From: Chromatiaceae bacterium
Lineage (GTDB): Bacteria > Pseudomonadota > Gammaproteobacteria > Chromatiales > Chromatiaceae
Direction of reading: 5' to 3'
Assembly (NCBI GenBank): GCA_024235315.1
Contig: JACKMP010000014.1
Location: forward strand, 1 to 30,275
DNA: 30,275 bases
Shown: piece after piece, positions 7,811 through 15,471 of the stretch
How the letters are laid out: the number at the start of each line of letters is the position of its first letter
How positions within the stretch are numbered: the stretch's first letter is position 1
The notes under the pieces: model-generated
Seen by the model: the letters and a program-made list of their open reading frames with translations, nothing else
The model's database searches: none
What the model was told of the DNA's origin: nothing
Translations under genes and position numbers: made by a program

Positions 7811-8728
7811 TTACCGGCCCGGTAACAGCTCCGGCGGCCGAAAGATCAACGCCTCGCCTGACACCGGCGTTCCTCTGCCCTGGGTTACTGCGGGGTCCAT
7901 TTCGCCCGCTGAATCGGGTGAGACGGCCCTGAAAGTTGCGCCATCGGCTGCATCCACCGGGTATTGCGGCTGCGGGTCGTTCGGGACATGGCCGTTGGCG
8001 GGCGACGGCCCCAGCGCCTGCGGTGGCGGAGTGCCGGGGCCCGCGAGCGGGTCATCCCTGAAGCCGGTCGCGGGCCGCGGATCACCTTGTACATAGCCGT
8101 TTGGATAACCGGGATAGCGGGCTGCCGGGACCGCTGGCTGACCTTGGTACATGCCCGGGTTGGGGTACGGTTCGTAGGCAGGGTGGGCCGGGACATATCG
8201 CGGGTAACCGTAGTTGGCCGGAGCCGCCGGCCCGTAGCGTGGAAGGTCCCGGGGCGGTGCTGCCGCATCCCGGCGCCCAAAATCCAACGTGAACCCCTGC
8301 GTATCCGCGTCCGCCTCCGCAGCGCGCGCCGACTCGATCGGTGCTGTTTGACGGTTGGACAGCGGTTGCAGCAGATCGGGTCCCTTGGTCTGACTGGTCG
8401 TTTTGGCGCTGCCGAAAAGATTGGCTGCATCGTATTCACCCGGCTGGTCGCTGGGGGCGAGTTGAGGTATCGGCAGGCGCATGGAAGAGGTGCCGGTTTG
8501 CGGTGCCGTGTGCCGTTCGCTGGTATCTGCTGTCGACGGTTGTGGCATCGTCGGCAGTGTCATCGGCTCGCTGCGGTAGGCGCCCGGTGGCGGAGGGTAG
8601 TCGGTCGCCGCGACACAGCTGGTTGCAGCCATCAGCGTGGCGAGAAATGCGGCCTGCCGCCACCGCCAGAGTGCGTCTTTCACGTGCGCTTGTGCCAAAT
8701 CCACGGCCCTCGTCATGCTTCTGTTCAT
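7811..8728 (-). CDS. Exported Pro/Tyr-rich low-complexity protein of unknown function
   Basis: I do not recognise a family. The 305-residue product has a hydrophobic stretch (about 25-40, LATLMAATSCVAA) that fits a signal sequence. Cys38 sits in a weak lipobox (AATSC), so it could be a lipoprotein or be cut at AVAA-type signal peptidase I sites. The rest is disordered and rich in Pro, Gly, Tyr, Ala and Gln. Residues 164-215 carry repeated Tyr-Pro units such as YGYPRYVP, YEPYPNPGMYQG and ARYPGYPNGYV. The upstream ATG at 8728 lacks a clear ribosome-binding site. The ATG at 8716, which removes four residues, has a weak AGAAG in front and is an equal candidate. It lies 57 nt downstream of cpdA on the same strand. 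Confidence 0.6.
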   Translation of the reverse strand: MNRSMTRAVDLAQAHVKDALWRWRQAAFLATLMAATSCVAATDYPPPPGAYRSEPMTLPTMPQPSTADTSERHTAPQTGTSSMRLPIPQLAPSDQPGEYDAANLFGSAKTTSQTKGPDLLQPLSNRQTAPIESARAAEADADTQGFTLDFGRRDAAAPPRDLPRYGPAAPANYGYPRYVPAHPAYEPYPNPGMYQGQPAVPAARYPGYPNGYVQGDPRPATGFRDDPLAGPGTPPPQALGPSPANGHVPNDPQPQYPVDAADGATFRAVSPDSAGEMDPAVTQGRGTPVSGEALIFRPPELLPGR

Positions 8729-8785
8729 GGGGAAATTGGTGCGATGCGTCCGGGCATCACGGGCAGGGAAGATCGCGTCGCGGAT

Positions 8786-9622
8786 TCAGTATCCCGCAGA
8801 CGCTCGTTCCAGGCCATGCGGCATCTCGTCGACACGCACGACTTCACTGCGGATGCCCCCGTCGGGCAACAGCGCCAGCAGGCGGAAACCGGGCGGTTCC
8901 TCGTCCACCTGAAAGTGCTCGGTCCTGGGGGCGAACTGCACGCAGGTCGACGGTGAGGCCATCAGTCGGACCTTGCCGCGCCAGGCCTCGAACGTCTGGT
9001 GGACATGGCCCCAAAGGACGCCACGGACGTGCGGGTAACGGTCGATGATGTCGAACAGCGGGTCAGGGTTCTCGATCGCCATGGTGTCGATCCAGGCGCT
9101 GCCGACACCGATCGGTTGGTGATGCATGCAAATCAGCGTGTGGCGATCGCTGGAGGCGAGGGCGTCTTCCAGCAGCTGCAGCTGGTCGTCCGCGAGCCGT
9201 CCACCTTCCTCGCCCGGGATGACCGAATCGAGCATCACGAAGCGCCAGTTTCCCCGGTCCATCACTCCGGCCGTGGAGACACGATCGGCCTTGAGGTGTT
9301 CGCGCATCGCCTGCGGGACGTCATGATTGCCGGGGAGGCAGAATACCGGTACCTGGAAGCTGGAGAGGATGCCGGCCATTAGGGCATAGCCCTCCGGACT
9401 GGCATCATGTACCAGGTCGCCGGTGGCGAGCAGCAGATCCAGGGGCCAATGGTGATCGCGGAAATGGGCGATCACGCGTTGAAACGAATCCAGCGTGTTG
9501 ACACCGAGCAGGGTACCGACCGGGTTTGCATAAAGGTGGGTATCCGTGAGCTGCAGTACCCTCAGGGTGCCGGCCGGAAATCTCGCTGTGCGCAGGTTGC
9601 TGTCCGGCGTACTTGACGTCAT
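8786..9622 (-). CDS. cpdA: CpdA-type 3',5'-cyclic-AMP phosphodiesterase
   Basis: The 278-residue protein is a calcineurin-like metallophosphoesterase with all metal-binding blocks in order: LTDTHL (Asp27, His29), ATGDLVHD (Asp69), LPGNHD (Asn99, His100), CMHHQP and WGHVHQ. LLGVNTLDSF after the first block is typical of CpdA, the enzyme that hydrolyses cAMP in the cytoplasm and so tunes Crp-type regulation. The ATG at 9622 was chosen; an in-frame GTG at 9640 would add six residues, and neither start has a strong ribosome-binding site. The gene is divergent from oxyR with about 120 nt between them. Confidence 0.85.
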   Translation of the reverse strand: MTSSTPDSNLRTARFPAGTLRVLQLTDTHLYANPVGTLLGVNTLDSFQRVIAHFRDHHWPLDLLLATGDLVHDASPEGYALMAGILSSFQVPVFCLPGNHDVPQAMREHLKADRVSTAGVMDRGNWRFVMLDSVIPGEEGGRLADDQLQLLEDALASSDRHTLICMHHQPIGVGSAWIDTMAIENPDPLFDIIDRYPHVRGVLWGHVHQTFEAWRGKVRLMASPSTCVQFAPRTEHFQVDEEPPGFRLLALLPDGGIRSEVVRVDEMPHGLERASAGY

Positions 9623-9744
9623 TGCTGCGTTGAGCCCCACTGGGTCCCCAGGACATATTTCAGGTTATAGTAGCCCATACCTCCGGCGGCACAAATCCGA
9701 CGATCGGTGTTTGGTTCCGATTTTGTGAGCAGATTCCCGCGGTT

Positions 9745-10671
9745 ATGACCCTTAACGAACTGAAGTACATCGTTGCTGTGGCGCGCGAGCGGCATTTCGG
9801 TCGTGCCGCCGAGACGTGCTTCATCAGCCAACCCACGCTCAGTGTCGCGGTGAAGAAGCTCGAGGAAGAGCTGGGTCTCAGCCTGTTCGAACGCCGCAAG
9901 GGAGAGGTCAGCGTCACCCCGGTCGGTGAGCAGATTGTCGCCCAGGCCCAGCGCGTACTGGAGGAGGCGAGCAACATCCGCCAGATCGCGCGCCGCGGTC
10001 AGGACCAGCTCGACGGGGCCTTGCGTCTCGGCGCCATCTACACCATCGGCCCCTATCTGTTGCCTCACCTGATCCCGCAACTGGCAGAACGCGCGCCCAA
10101 GATGCCGCTGGTGATCGAAGAAAACTACACGGCCAGCCTGGCGGAGAAGCTCAAGCGCGGCGAACTCGACGTGATCCTGATCTCGCTGCCGTTCGATGAA
10201 CCCGGCGTGCTGACGATGCCGCTGTATCGCGAGCCTTTCGTGCTGCTGCTGCCCAGCAGCCATCCGCTCAACCAAAAGGCGGGTTTTCAGGTTGCCGACC
10301 TGCGCAATGAGAATGTGCTTCTGCTGGGGGCGGGACACTGTTTCCGGGACCAGGTGCTGCAGGTCTGTCCCGATTGCCTGCGGCGCAGCACTGCGGAGGG
10401 AAGCCCCGTCCAGACGCTGGAAGGCGGTTCACTGGAGACCATCCGCTACATGGTGGCGAGTGGCCTGGGCGTGACCATATTACCGTGCTCGGCGGCGGGT
10501 GCGGACAGGTTCTCCGAACGCCTGCTGAGTATCCGGCGCTTCGATCACGACGCCCCCTCGCGCACGATTGCACTGGCCTGGCGCAAGAGTTTTCCGCGGC
10601 CGCAGGCGATCACCGCGCTGCGCGATGCGGTACTGGGCTGTGAGATGTCCTGTGTCGAGGCGATTCACTGA
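9745..10671 (+). CDS. oxyR: OxyR, hydrogen peroxide-sensing LysR-type regulator
   Basis: This 308-residue LysR-type regulator has the N-terminal winged helix-turn-helix (FGRAAETCFISQPTLSVAVKKLE, about 18-40) and a substrate-like domain from about residue 90. The redox centre is GAGHCFRDQVLQVC, and its cysteines fall at residues 199 and 208, exactly the positions and spacing of the disulfide-forming pair in Escherichia coli OxyR. Peroxide oxidises these and turns the protein into an activator. Downstream lies a rubrerythrin operon carrying an OxyR-type tandem operator, which fits local control of peroxide defence. No clear ribosome-binding site is seen before the ATG. Two extra cysteines (Cys25 in the helix-turn-helix, Cys211) are of unknown relevance. 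Confidence 0.95.
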   Translation: MTLNELKYIVAVARERHFGRAAETCFISQPTLSVAVKKLEEELGLSLFERRKGEVSVTPVGEQIVAQAQRVLEEASNIRQIARRGQDQLDGALRLGAIYTIGPYLLPHLIPQLAERAPKMPLVIEENYTASLAEKLKRGELDVILISLPFDEPGVLTMPLYREPFVLLLPSSHPLNQKAGFQVADLRNENVLLLGAGHCFRDQVLQVCPDCLRRSTAEGSPVQTLEGGSLETIRYMVASGLGVTILPCSAAGADRFSERLLSIRRFDHDAPSRTIALAWRKSFPRPQAITALRDAVLGCEMSCVEAIH

Positions 10672-10744
10672 AGCAGCGTCGGGTGCACGATATGGTTTCC
10701 TGCCGACACGCCGGTGGCGCAAGCCCCGGTCGGTCTGTGTTTCG

Positions 10745-10781
10745 ATAGCTGGCGGCTATCGAGGGAATTGCCAGAATCAAT
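10745..10781 (+). promoter_or_regulatory. Predicted OxyR operator (tandem ATAG-N7-CTAT palindromes)
   Basis: The first half-site is ATAGCTGGCGGCTAT (10745-10759), which fits ATAGnTnnnAnCTAT at nine of ten defined bases and is part of an 8-bp perfect inverted repeat (10742-10762). After exactly seven bases comes a weaker palindrome ATTG-N7-CAAT (10767-10781), giving the 37-bp length of the published OxyR consensus. The site ends just before the predicted -35 region of the rubrerythrin promoter and lies downstream of oxyR itself. Binding is inferred from this match. Confidence 0.7.
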
Positions 10782-10810
10782 TTCCTCGCAAGGTCGCAGC
10801 CCACTATATT
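10782..10810 (+). promoter_or_regulatory. Predicted activator-dependent promoter of the rubrerythrin operon
   Basis: The hexamer TATATT (10805-10810) is a good -10 box. At 17 bases upstream the -35 position reads TTCCTC, a poor match, and it abuts the OxyR-type operator that ends at 10781. Weak -35 boxes next to an OxyR site are typical of OxyR-activated promoters. The transcript would start near 10817 and leave a leader of about 50 nt with the ribosome-binding site GGAGG just before the rubrerythrin ATG. Confidence 0.5.
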
Positions 10811-10868
10811 GCTTTCGCAACCCGCCGGTTGGAACCGGCACTACCCAAAAAGACTGGAGGATAACTAC

Positions 10869-11288
10869 ATGTCTCTGAAAGGCTCCAAGACTGAAGAAAA
10901 CCTGAAGGCCGCATTCGCGGGCGAGTCACAGGCCAACCGTCGTTACCTGTACTTCGCGGCCAAGGCTGACGTCGAGGGCTACAACGACGTCGCCGCCGTA
11001 TTCCGTTCGACCGCCGAGGGTGAAACCGGCCACGCGCATGGCCACCTCGAGTACCTTGAGCAGTGTGGCGACCCGGCGACCGGTATGCCGTTCGGTGGCA
11101 CCTCGGACAACCTCAAGACCGCGATTGCCGGTGAGACCCATGAGTACACCGATATGTACCCGGGCATGGCCAAGACCGCACGCGGCGAAGGCCACGACGA
11201 GATTGCCGATTGGTTCGAGACCCTGGCCAAGGCCGAGCGCTCGCACGCCAATCGTTTCCAGAAGGCCCTGGATCAGCTGAACGACTGA
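10869..11288 (+). CDS. Rubrerythrin-family diiron protein without rubredoxin domain
   Basis: The 139-residue protein is a ferritin-like four-helix-bundle rubrerythrin. Diiron ligands appear as Glu19 (AGESQANRRY), Glu50 with Glu52 and His55 (TAEGETGH), Glu89 with Glu92 (AGETHEY) and Glu123 with His126 (KAERSHANRF). The rubredoxin domain that follows in classical rubrerythrin is absent, so electrons for peroxide reduction must come from another protein; the Fe-S protein encoded next is a plausible donor. The ATG at 10869 has a strong GGAGG eight bases upstream. A longer reading upstream runs into the promoter region and was rejected. It heads the three-gene operon. Confidence 0.92.
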   Translation: MSLKGSKTEENLKAAFAGESQANRRYLYFAAKADVEGYNDVAAVFRSTAEGETGHAHGHLEYLEQCGDPATGMPFGGTSDNLKTAIAGETHEYTDMYPGMAKTARGEGHDEIADWFETLAKAERSHANRFQKALDQLND

Positions 11289-11296
11289 TCCATCGT

Positions 11297-11326
11297 GCAT
11301 CGGGGGGGCGATGTCTCCCCCGGTGC
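11297..11326 (+). other. Intercistronic hairpin between rubrerythrin and Fe-S gene
   Basis: GCATCGGGGG (11297-11306) pairs with CCCCCGGTGC (11317-11326) over ten base pairs, one of them T-G, with a 10-nt loop. No run of T follows, so it is not a standard terminator. It may stabilise the upstream rubrerythrin message or weaken read-through into the next gene. The role is inferred only from its position. Confidence 0.4.
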
Positions 11327-11373
11327 GTCCGCAAGACGATACGAACACAAGGAAGCCGCGAGGAATATCAACG

Positions 11374-12702
11374 ATGGCTGGTGCACGCGAAGGCAGTCTC
11401 GAGGCCCCGACTCGACACGCGCTGGATTGGAAGAACCCCGATTTCTATGACGAAGACAAGCTGTTCCACGAGATGGAACGCGTCTTCGATATCTGTCACG
11501 GCTGCCGGCGCTGCATAAGCCTGTGTCACAGCTTTCCGGTCCTGTTCGACCTGGTCGATGAATCATCGACGATGGAAGTCGACGGCGTGGCGAAGCAGGA
11601 CTACTGGAAAGTCGTGGACCAGTGCTACCTGTGCGATCTGTGTTTCCTTACCAAGTGTCCCTATGTCCCGCCGCATGAATGGGACCTGGATTTTCCGCAC
11701 CTGATGCTGCAGGCCAAGGCAGTCAAGTTCAAGAAAGATGGCGCCTCGTTCCGCGACAAGACGCTGACCAGCACCGATGCCGTCGGCTCGATTGCCGGCA
11801 TCCCGGTCGTCAGCGGCATTGTCAACGCGATGAACAGGAATGCGACCTTCCGCGGCATCCTGCAGGACGGTTTCGGTGTGCACAAGGACGCCAGACTGCC
11901 TGAGTATCACAGCAAGACGCTGCGTGACCGTGTGTCGCGGGATTCCGGCGAGAGTGCCGAGGCCGCTGGCCCGACCACCGGCAAAGTGGTCCTGTTCGCC
12001 ACCTGCTACGGCAACCGCAACGACCCCAGGAGCGGCGAAGACCTGGTGGCGGTGTTCCGCCACAACAGTATCGCGGTGACCACCGCGGACAAGGAAAAGT
12101 GCTGCGGCATGCCCAAGCTCGAGCTCGGGGACTTCGAGGCTGTCGCACGGTCCAAAGAGGTCAACATCCCGATGCTGGCGAAACTGGTCGACGAGGGCTG
12201 GGACATCGTCGCGCCTGTGCCTTCCTGTGTGCTGATGTTCAAACAGGAGCTGCCGTTGATGTACCCGGACGACCCCGACGTCCTCAAGGTGCGCGACGCG
12301 ATGTATGACCCGTTCGAATATCTGATGCTGCGTCACAAGTACGGCAAGCTGAACACTGAATTCAAGAATCCGCTGGGCAAGGTCTCGTATCACGCGGCGT
12401 GCCACCAGCGGGTGCAGCGCATCGGGCCGAAGACCCGCGAGGCATTGTCACTGGTGCCGGGCACCGAGATCGATGTGATTGAGCGCTGCTCGGGTCACGA
12501 CGGGACCTATGCGGTGAAGAAGGAGTCACATGAACTGTCGATGAAGATCGCCAGGCCGGTGGTCAACAAGGTCAAACAGAACGCTCCTGCCCATTACAGC
12601 AGTGACTGCGCGATGGCCGGGCACCAGATCGCCAACGGTCTGGGTGACGGCAGCGAGCCGGAGCACCCGATCTCACTGTTGCGCATGGCCTACGGCATCT
12701 GA
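11374..12702 (+). CDS. Rubrerythrin-associated heterodisulfide-reductase-like Fe-S oxidoreductase
   Basis: The 442-residue cytoplasmic protein has an N-terminal ferredoxin-like domain with two cluster motifs: Cys41, 44, 47 and 51 (ICHGCRRCISLC) and Cys84, 87, 90 and 95 (QCYLCDLCFLTKC). The C-terminal half contains cysteine-rich HdrD/GlpC-type blocks: FATCYGN with EKCCGMP, PSCVLMF, then HAACHQR with ERCSGHDG and SDCAMAG. The second block reads CSG rather than CCG. GlpC and HdrD relatives shuttle electrons or reduce disulfides. Its place after rubrerythrin and before a DUF3501 gene, with GAGGA 10 nt before the ATG, suggests it feeds electrons to rubrerythrin. That role is inference. Confidence 0.85.
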   Translation: MAGAREGSLEAPTRHALDWKNPDFYDEDKLFHEMERVFDICHGCRRCISLCHSFPVLFDLVDESSTMEVDGVAKQDYWKVVDQCYLCDLCFLTKCPYVPPHEWDLDFPHLMLQAKAVKFKKDGASFRDKTLTSTDAVGSIAGIPVVSGIVNAMNRNATFRGILQDGFGVHKDARLPEYHSKTLRDRVSRDSGESAEAAGPTTGKVVLFATCYGNRNDPRSGEDLVAVFRHNSIAVTTADKEKCCGMPKLELGDFEAVARSKEVNIPMLAKLVDEGWDIVAPVPSCVLMFKQELPLMYPDDPDVLKVRDAMYDPFEYLMLRHKYGKLNTEFKNPLGKVSYHAACHQRVQRIGPKTREALSLVPGTEIDVIERCSGHDGTYAVKKESHELSMKIARPVVNKVKQNAPAHYSSDCAMAGHQIANGLGDGSEPEHPISLLRMAYGI

Positions 12703-12729
12703 ACCGAACAGGATACAGAGGTGGAAACG

Positions 12730-13314
12730 ATGAACAAACTGACCCGTGGCGATCTGCTGAGCCTGGAAACCTATGCGGAAGTGCGGCCCGAGTTCCGTGC
12801 CCGCGTGATGGCGCACAAGCGCAACCGGCAGATGCCGATCGGGCCGAATGCCACGTTGTATTTCGAAGACGCACTGACGATGCACTACCAGGTACAGGAA
12901 ATGCTGCGCGCCGAGCGGATTTTCGAGGCAGCGGGTATCCAGGAAGAGCTGGACGCCTATAACCCGTTGATTCCGGATGGTTCGAACTGGAAAGCGACTT
13001 TCATGATGGAATATCCGGACGAGGCGGAGCGGCGCGAAAAGCTGGCGCAACTGCTGGGTATCGAGAAGCACATCTGGGTGCAGGTCGCCGATCTCGCCCG
13101 CGTTACGCCGATCGCCGATGAGGACCTCGAGCGCGAGACCGCGGACAAGACCTCGTCGGTGCATTTCCTGCGCATCGAACTGACGCCCGAGATGGTGCAG
13201 GCGGTGAAGCAGGGTGCACCGGTCAGCATGGGAATAGATCACCCGGCGTACAACTACACGGCAGAGCCGATACCGCAGAACATCCGCGATTCGCTGGCCG
13301 GTGATCTCGGCTGA
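12730..13314 (+). CDS. DUF3501 family protein
   Basis: This 194-residue protein matches the DUF3501 family, with the typical opening KLTRGDLLSLETYAEVRPEFR and the block FEDALTMHYQVQEMLRAERI. The segment ending MGIDHPAYNY is also characteristic. No cofactor motif, membrane segment or signal peptide is visible and no biochemical function is established. The ATG at 12730 with AGAGG nine bases before it was preferred to a GTG at 12721 that lacks a ribosome-binding site. It lies 27 nt after the Fe-S gene, and the rubrerythrin/Fe-S/DUF3501 order recurs in proteobacteria to my memory, which points to a shared role in peroxide or sulfur-redox stress. Confidence 0.85.
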   Translation: MNKLTRGDLLSLETYAEVRPEFRARVMAHKRNRQMPIGPNATLYFEDALTMHYQVQEMLRAERIFEAAGIQEELDAYNPLIPDGSNWKATFMMEYPDEAERREKLAQLLGIEKHIWVQVADLARVTPIADEDLERETADKTSSVHFLRIELTPEMVQAVKQGAPVSMGIDHPAYNYTAEPIPQNIRDSLAGDLG

Positions 13315-13356
13315 AGGGCCTTGCCGTCAAGATGAACGGCACCCGGACCTGCTGCC

Positions 13357-13872
13357 TCAGAAGCCCTCGGTCGAGGTGAACAGGCCGACGCGCAGATCCT
13401 TGGCGACATAGATCTCGCGACCATCAACCTCCATGCGGCCGTCGGCGATACCGAGCACCAGCTTGCGGGTGATGACCCGTTTGACGTCGATGTAGTAGGT
13501 GACCTTCTTCGCCGTCGGCAGTACCTGCCCGGTGAATTTGACCTCGCCGACACCCAGTGCACGGCCGTGCCCCGGGTTGCCCAGCCAGGCCAGGAAGAAA
13601 CCGACCGACTGCCACATCGCGTCCAGACCCAGGCACCCCGGCATCACCGGATCACCCGGGAAATGGCAGGCGAAAAACCACAGATCCGGGTTGATATCGA
13701 GCTCGGCGACGATCTCGCCCTTGCCGAACTGGCCGCCGCTGTCGGCGATACGGGTGACCCGGTCCATCATCAACATGTTCGGAACCGGCAACTGAGCATT
13801 GCCCGGGCCGAACATCTCGCCGTGGCCGCACTTCAGCAGGTCTTCCCGATCGAACGATTCCACCTTCCCCAT
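13357..13872 (-). CDS. fabA: FabA, 3-hydroxydecanoyl-ACP dehydratase/isomerase
   Basis: The 171-residue protein matches FabA of Escherichia coli closely in length and sequence. The catalytic pair is His70 (ACHFPGDPVMPG) and Asp84 (CLGLDAMWQ), with the conserved PNMLMMDRV and GEVKFTGQVLP segments around them. FabA dehydrates beta-hydroxyacyl-ACP and isomerises the trans-2 to cis-3 decenoyl bond, so it starts unsaturated fatty acid synthesis. The ATG at 13872 has an AGAGGAA ribosome-binding site in front; a longer start adds 20 residues with no support. fabB, its frequent operon partner, is not next to it; the gene converges on DUF3501 and is divergent from a histidine kinase gene. Confidence 0.95.
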   Translation of the reverse strand: MGKVESFDREDLLKCGHGEMFGPGNAQLPVPNMLMMDRVTRIADSGGQFGKGEIVAELDINPDLWFFACHFPGDPVMPGCLGLDAMWQSVGFFLAWLGNPGHGRALGVGEVKFTGQVLPTAKKVTYYIDVKRVITRKLVLGIADGRMEVDGREIYVAKDLRVGLFTSTEGF

Positions 13873-14031
13873 CGATCCCAGTTCCTCTTCAACGCAGCGG
13901 CCGAGTTTCCCGGCTGCTGCTGACCTTGTCAACCGGCTTCAAGTCTGCCGCGTAATTGCCGCTAAGCGGGCATCGCTGGCCTTACATGCGGGATGCGTGG
14001 GTTTGGCAACAGTCAGGAGTCCTCTTGTCCC

Positions 14032-15390
14032 ATGGCGAAAGTTTCCGCAGACCCGTTGATCGGCCTGGATTCCAGCGAAGCGCTGCGGGCTGAGATCGAT
14101 GCGCTGCAGGAACAGATTGCGCAACTGACGCGCTCAGGCCACGAACTGATCAGTACGCAGACCCGCATGCAGTCGTTGTTGCATCGCGCAACCGACGCGA
14201 TCATCCAGTTCGAGTCAGATGGAACCATCAGCAGTTTCAACAGGGCTGCGGAGCGCATCTTCGACTACGCGGAAATCGAGGTCCTGCACCAGCACGGGCA
14301 GCAGCTGTTTCTTTTGCCTCCGCAGTACGAACAGGATGTGCCGGCCTATCTGCTGAACTATGCACAGAATACGAAAAAGCAGTACGACACCCCGCTGATC
14401 GGGCTGCGGCGTGATGGCACGCCGGTGTTGCTGGAGGTGTCGATCGCGGAGATCGCGGCGGACGATCTGTTGTTGTTCGACGACTTCTCGGATGCCACGG
14501 GTGCTGACGAATCGACGGGCTATGAGGCATTTCTTTGCATCCTGCGCGACATCACCGAACGCAAGCGCATCGACGAGGAGTTGCGTCAGCATCGCGAAAA
14601 CCTCGAAAGCCTGGTGGCAGAGCAGGTCGAAGAGATTCGTCACGCAAAGGACCAGGCGGAGCGTGCCAATCTCGCCAAATCAGAGTTCCTCGCCAATATG
14701 TCGCATGAGTTGCGCACGCCGATGCATGCCATTCTGAGTTATTCGGACCTCGGCAGGAAAAAGCTGGCGACGGCGAAACCGGAAAAGCTGGGTCAGTACT
14801 TCAGCCGCATCAATGGTGCCGGTTCACGCCTGCTGTCGATGATCAATGACCTGCTGGATCTGTCAAAGGCCGAGGCGGGCAGGCTGGTCTGTGATATGCG
14901 GCCGTACGACCTGAGCGAAGTGGTCGAGACGATTCTGGCCGAGTACGAGGTGCTGGCGGAGCAGCGCCGGCAGAAGATCCACTTCGTCTCGGATGTGACG
15001 GAAAACACTATTGAGATCGACGCCGAGCGTATCGGACAAGTGGTGCGCAACCTGTTGTCAAATGCGCTGAAGTTTTCCGCCGATCGTGGTGTGGTCTCGA
15101 TTTCCATCAGCGATACGCAGTTGGATCGCGATGCCGAAAACCCGATACCTGCGGTATCCATCGTCGTAACCGACAGCGGCGTCGGTATCCCTGAAGCCGA
15201 GTTGTTGAGCGTGTTCGACAAGTTCGAACAGAGCAGTCGCAACCGCGGTCAGAATGCCGGAACCGGGCTTGGATTGGCGATTTCACGAGAGATCGTGCAT
15301 GCCCACGGCGGTGAAATATCTGCGGCCAATAACCCTCTGGGCGGCGCGTCGTTGACGGTCGTTCTGCCCAGGTCACAGAGACATGATTGA
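14032..15390 (+). CDS. PAS-domain sensor histidine kinase (soluble)
   Basis: The 452-residue kinase has an N-terminal coiled coil (about 12-45), a PAS domain with C-terminal linker (about 46-180, ending FLCILRDITERKR), a HisKA dimerisation domain with phospho-acceptor His225 (SHELRTPMHA), and an ATPase with N box (NLLSNALKFS), G1 (DSGVGIP) and G2 (GTGLGLAISR). No membrane segment is predicted, so it senses an intracellular signal. The ATG at 14032 sits behind AGGAG at a rather long 13 nt; a longer reading is less likely. The adjacent response regulator, 81 nt downstream, is the probable partner. The stimulus is unknown; no cofactor ligand is evident in the PAS domain. Confidence 0.88.
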   Translation: MAKVSADPLIGLDSSEALRAEIDALQEQIAQLTRSGHELISTQTRMQSLLHRATDAIIQFESDGTISSFNRAAERIFDYAEIEVLHQHGQQLFLLPPQYEQDVPAYLLNYAQNTKKQYDTPLIGLRRDGTPVLLEVSIAEIAADDLLLFDDFSDATGADESTGYEAFLCILRDITERKRIDEELRQHRENLESLVAEQVEEIRHAKDQAERANLAKSEFLANMSHELRTPMHAILSYSDLGRKKLATAKPEKLGQYFSRINGAGSRLLSMINDLLDLSKAEAGRLVCDMRPYDLSEVVETILAEYEVLAEQRRQKIHFVSDVTENTIEIDAERIGQVVRNLLSNALKFSADRGVVSISISDTQLDRDAENPIPAVSIVVTDSGVGIPEAELLSVFDKFEQSSRNRGQNAGTGLGLAISREIVHAHGGEISAANNPLGGASLTVVLPRSQRHD

Positions 15391-15399
15391 CGGCAAGCG

Positions 15400-15428
15400 T
15401 CAACACGTCCCGTCGCGGCGACTATATT
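15400..15428 (+). promoter_or_regulatory. Possible promoter of the receiver-ATPase gene
   Basis: TCAACA (15400-15405) and TATATT (15423-15428) are separated by 17 bases and match the -35 and -10 boxes at four and five of six positions. The -35 overlaps the inverted repeat TTGACG-N5-CGTCAA (15387-15403), which could be an operator. It suggests that the response regulator may be transcribed apart from the kinase gene. The match is not strong enough to be certain. Confidence 0.35.
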
Positions 15429-15471
15429 TGTCTGCCATGCACCCGGCAACGAGCGTGGCTTCGATACTGTG

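Noticed and set aside
9641..9744. A self-regulatory OxyR site in front of oxyR
   Set aside because: ATAG occurs in GTTATAGTAG but no CTAT follows at the right distance, so the match is too poor.
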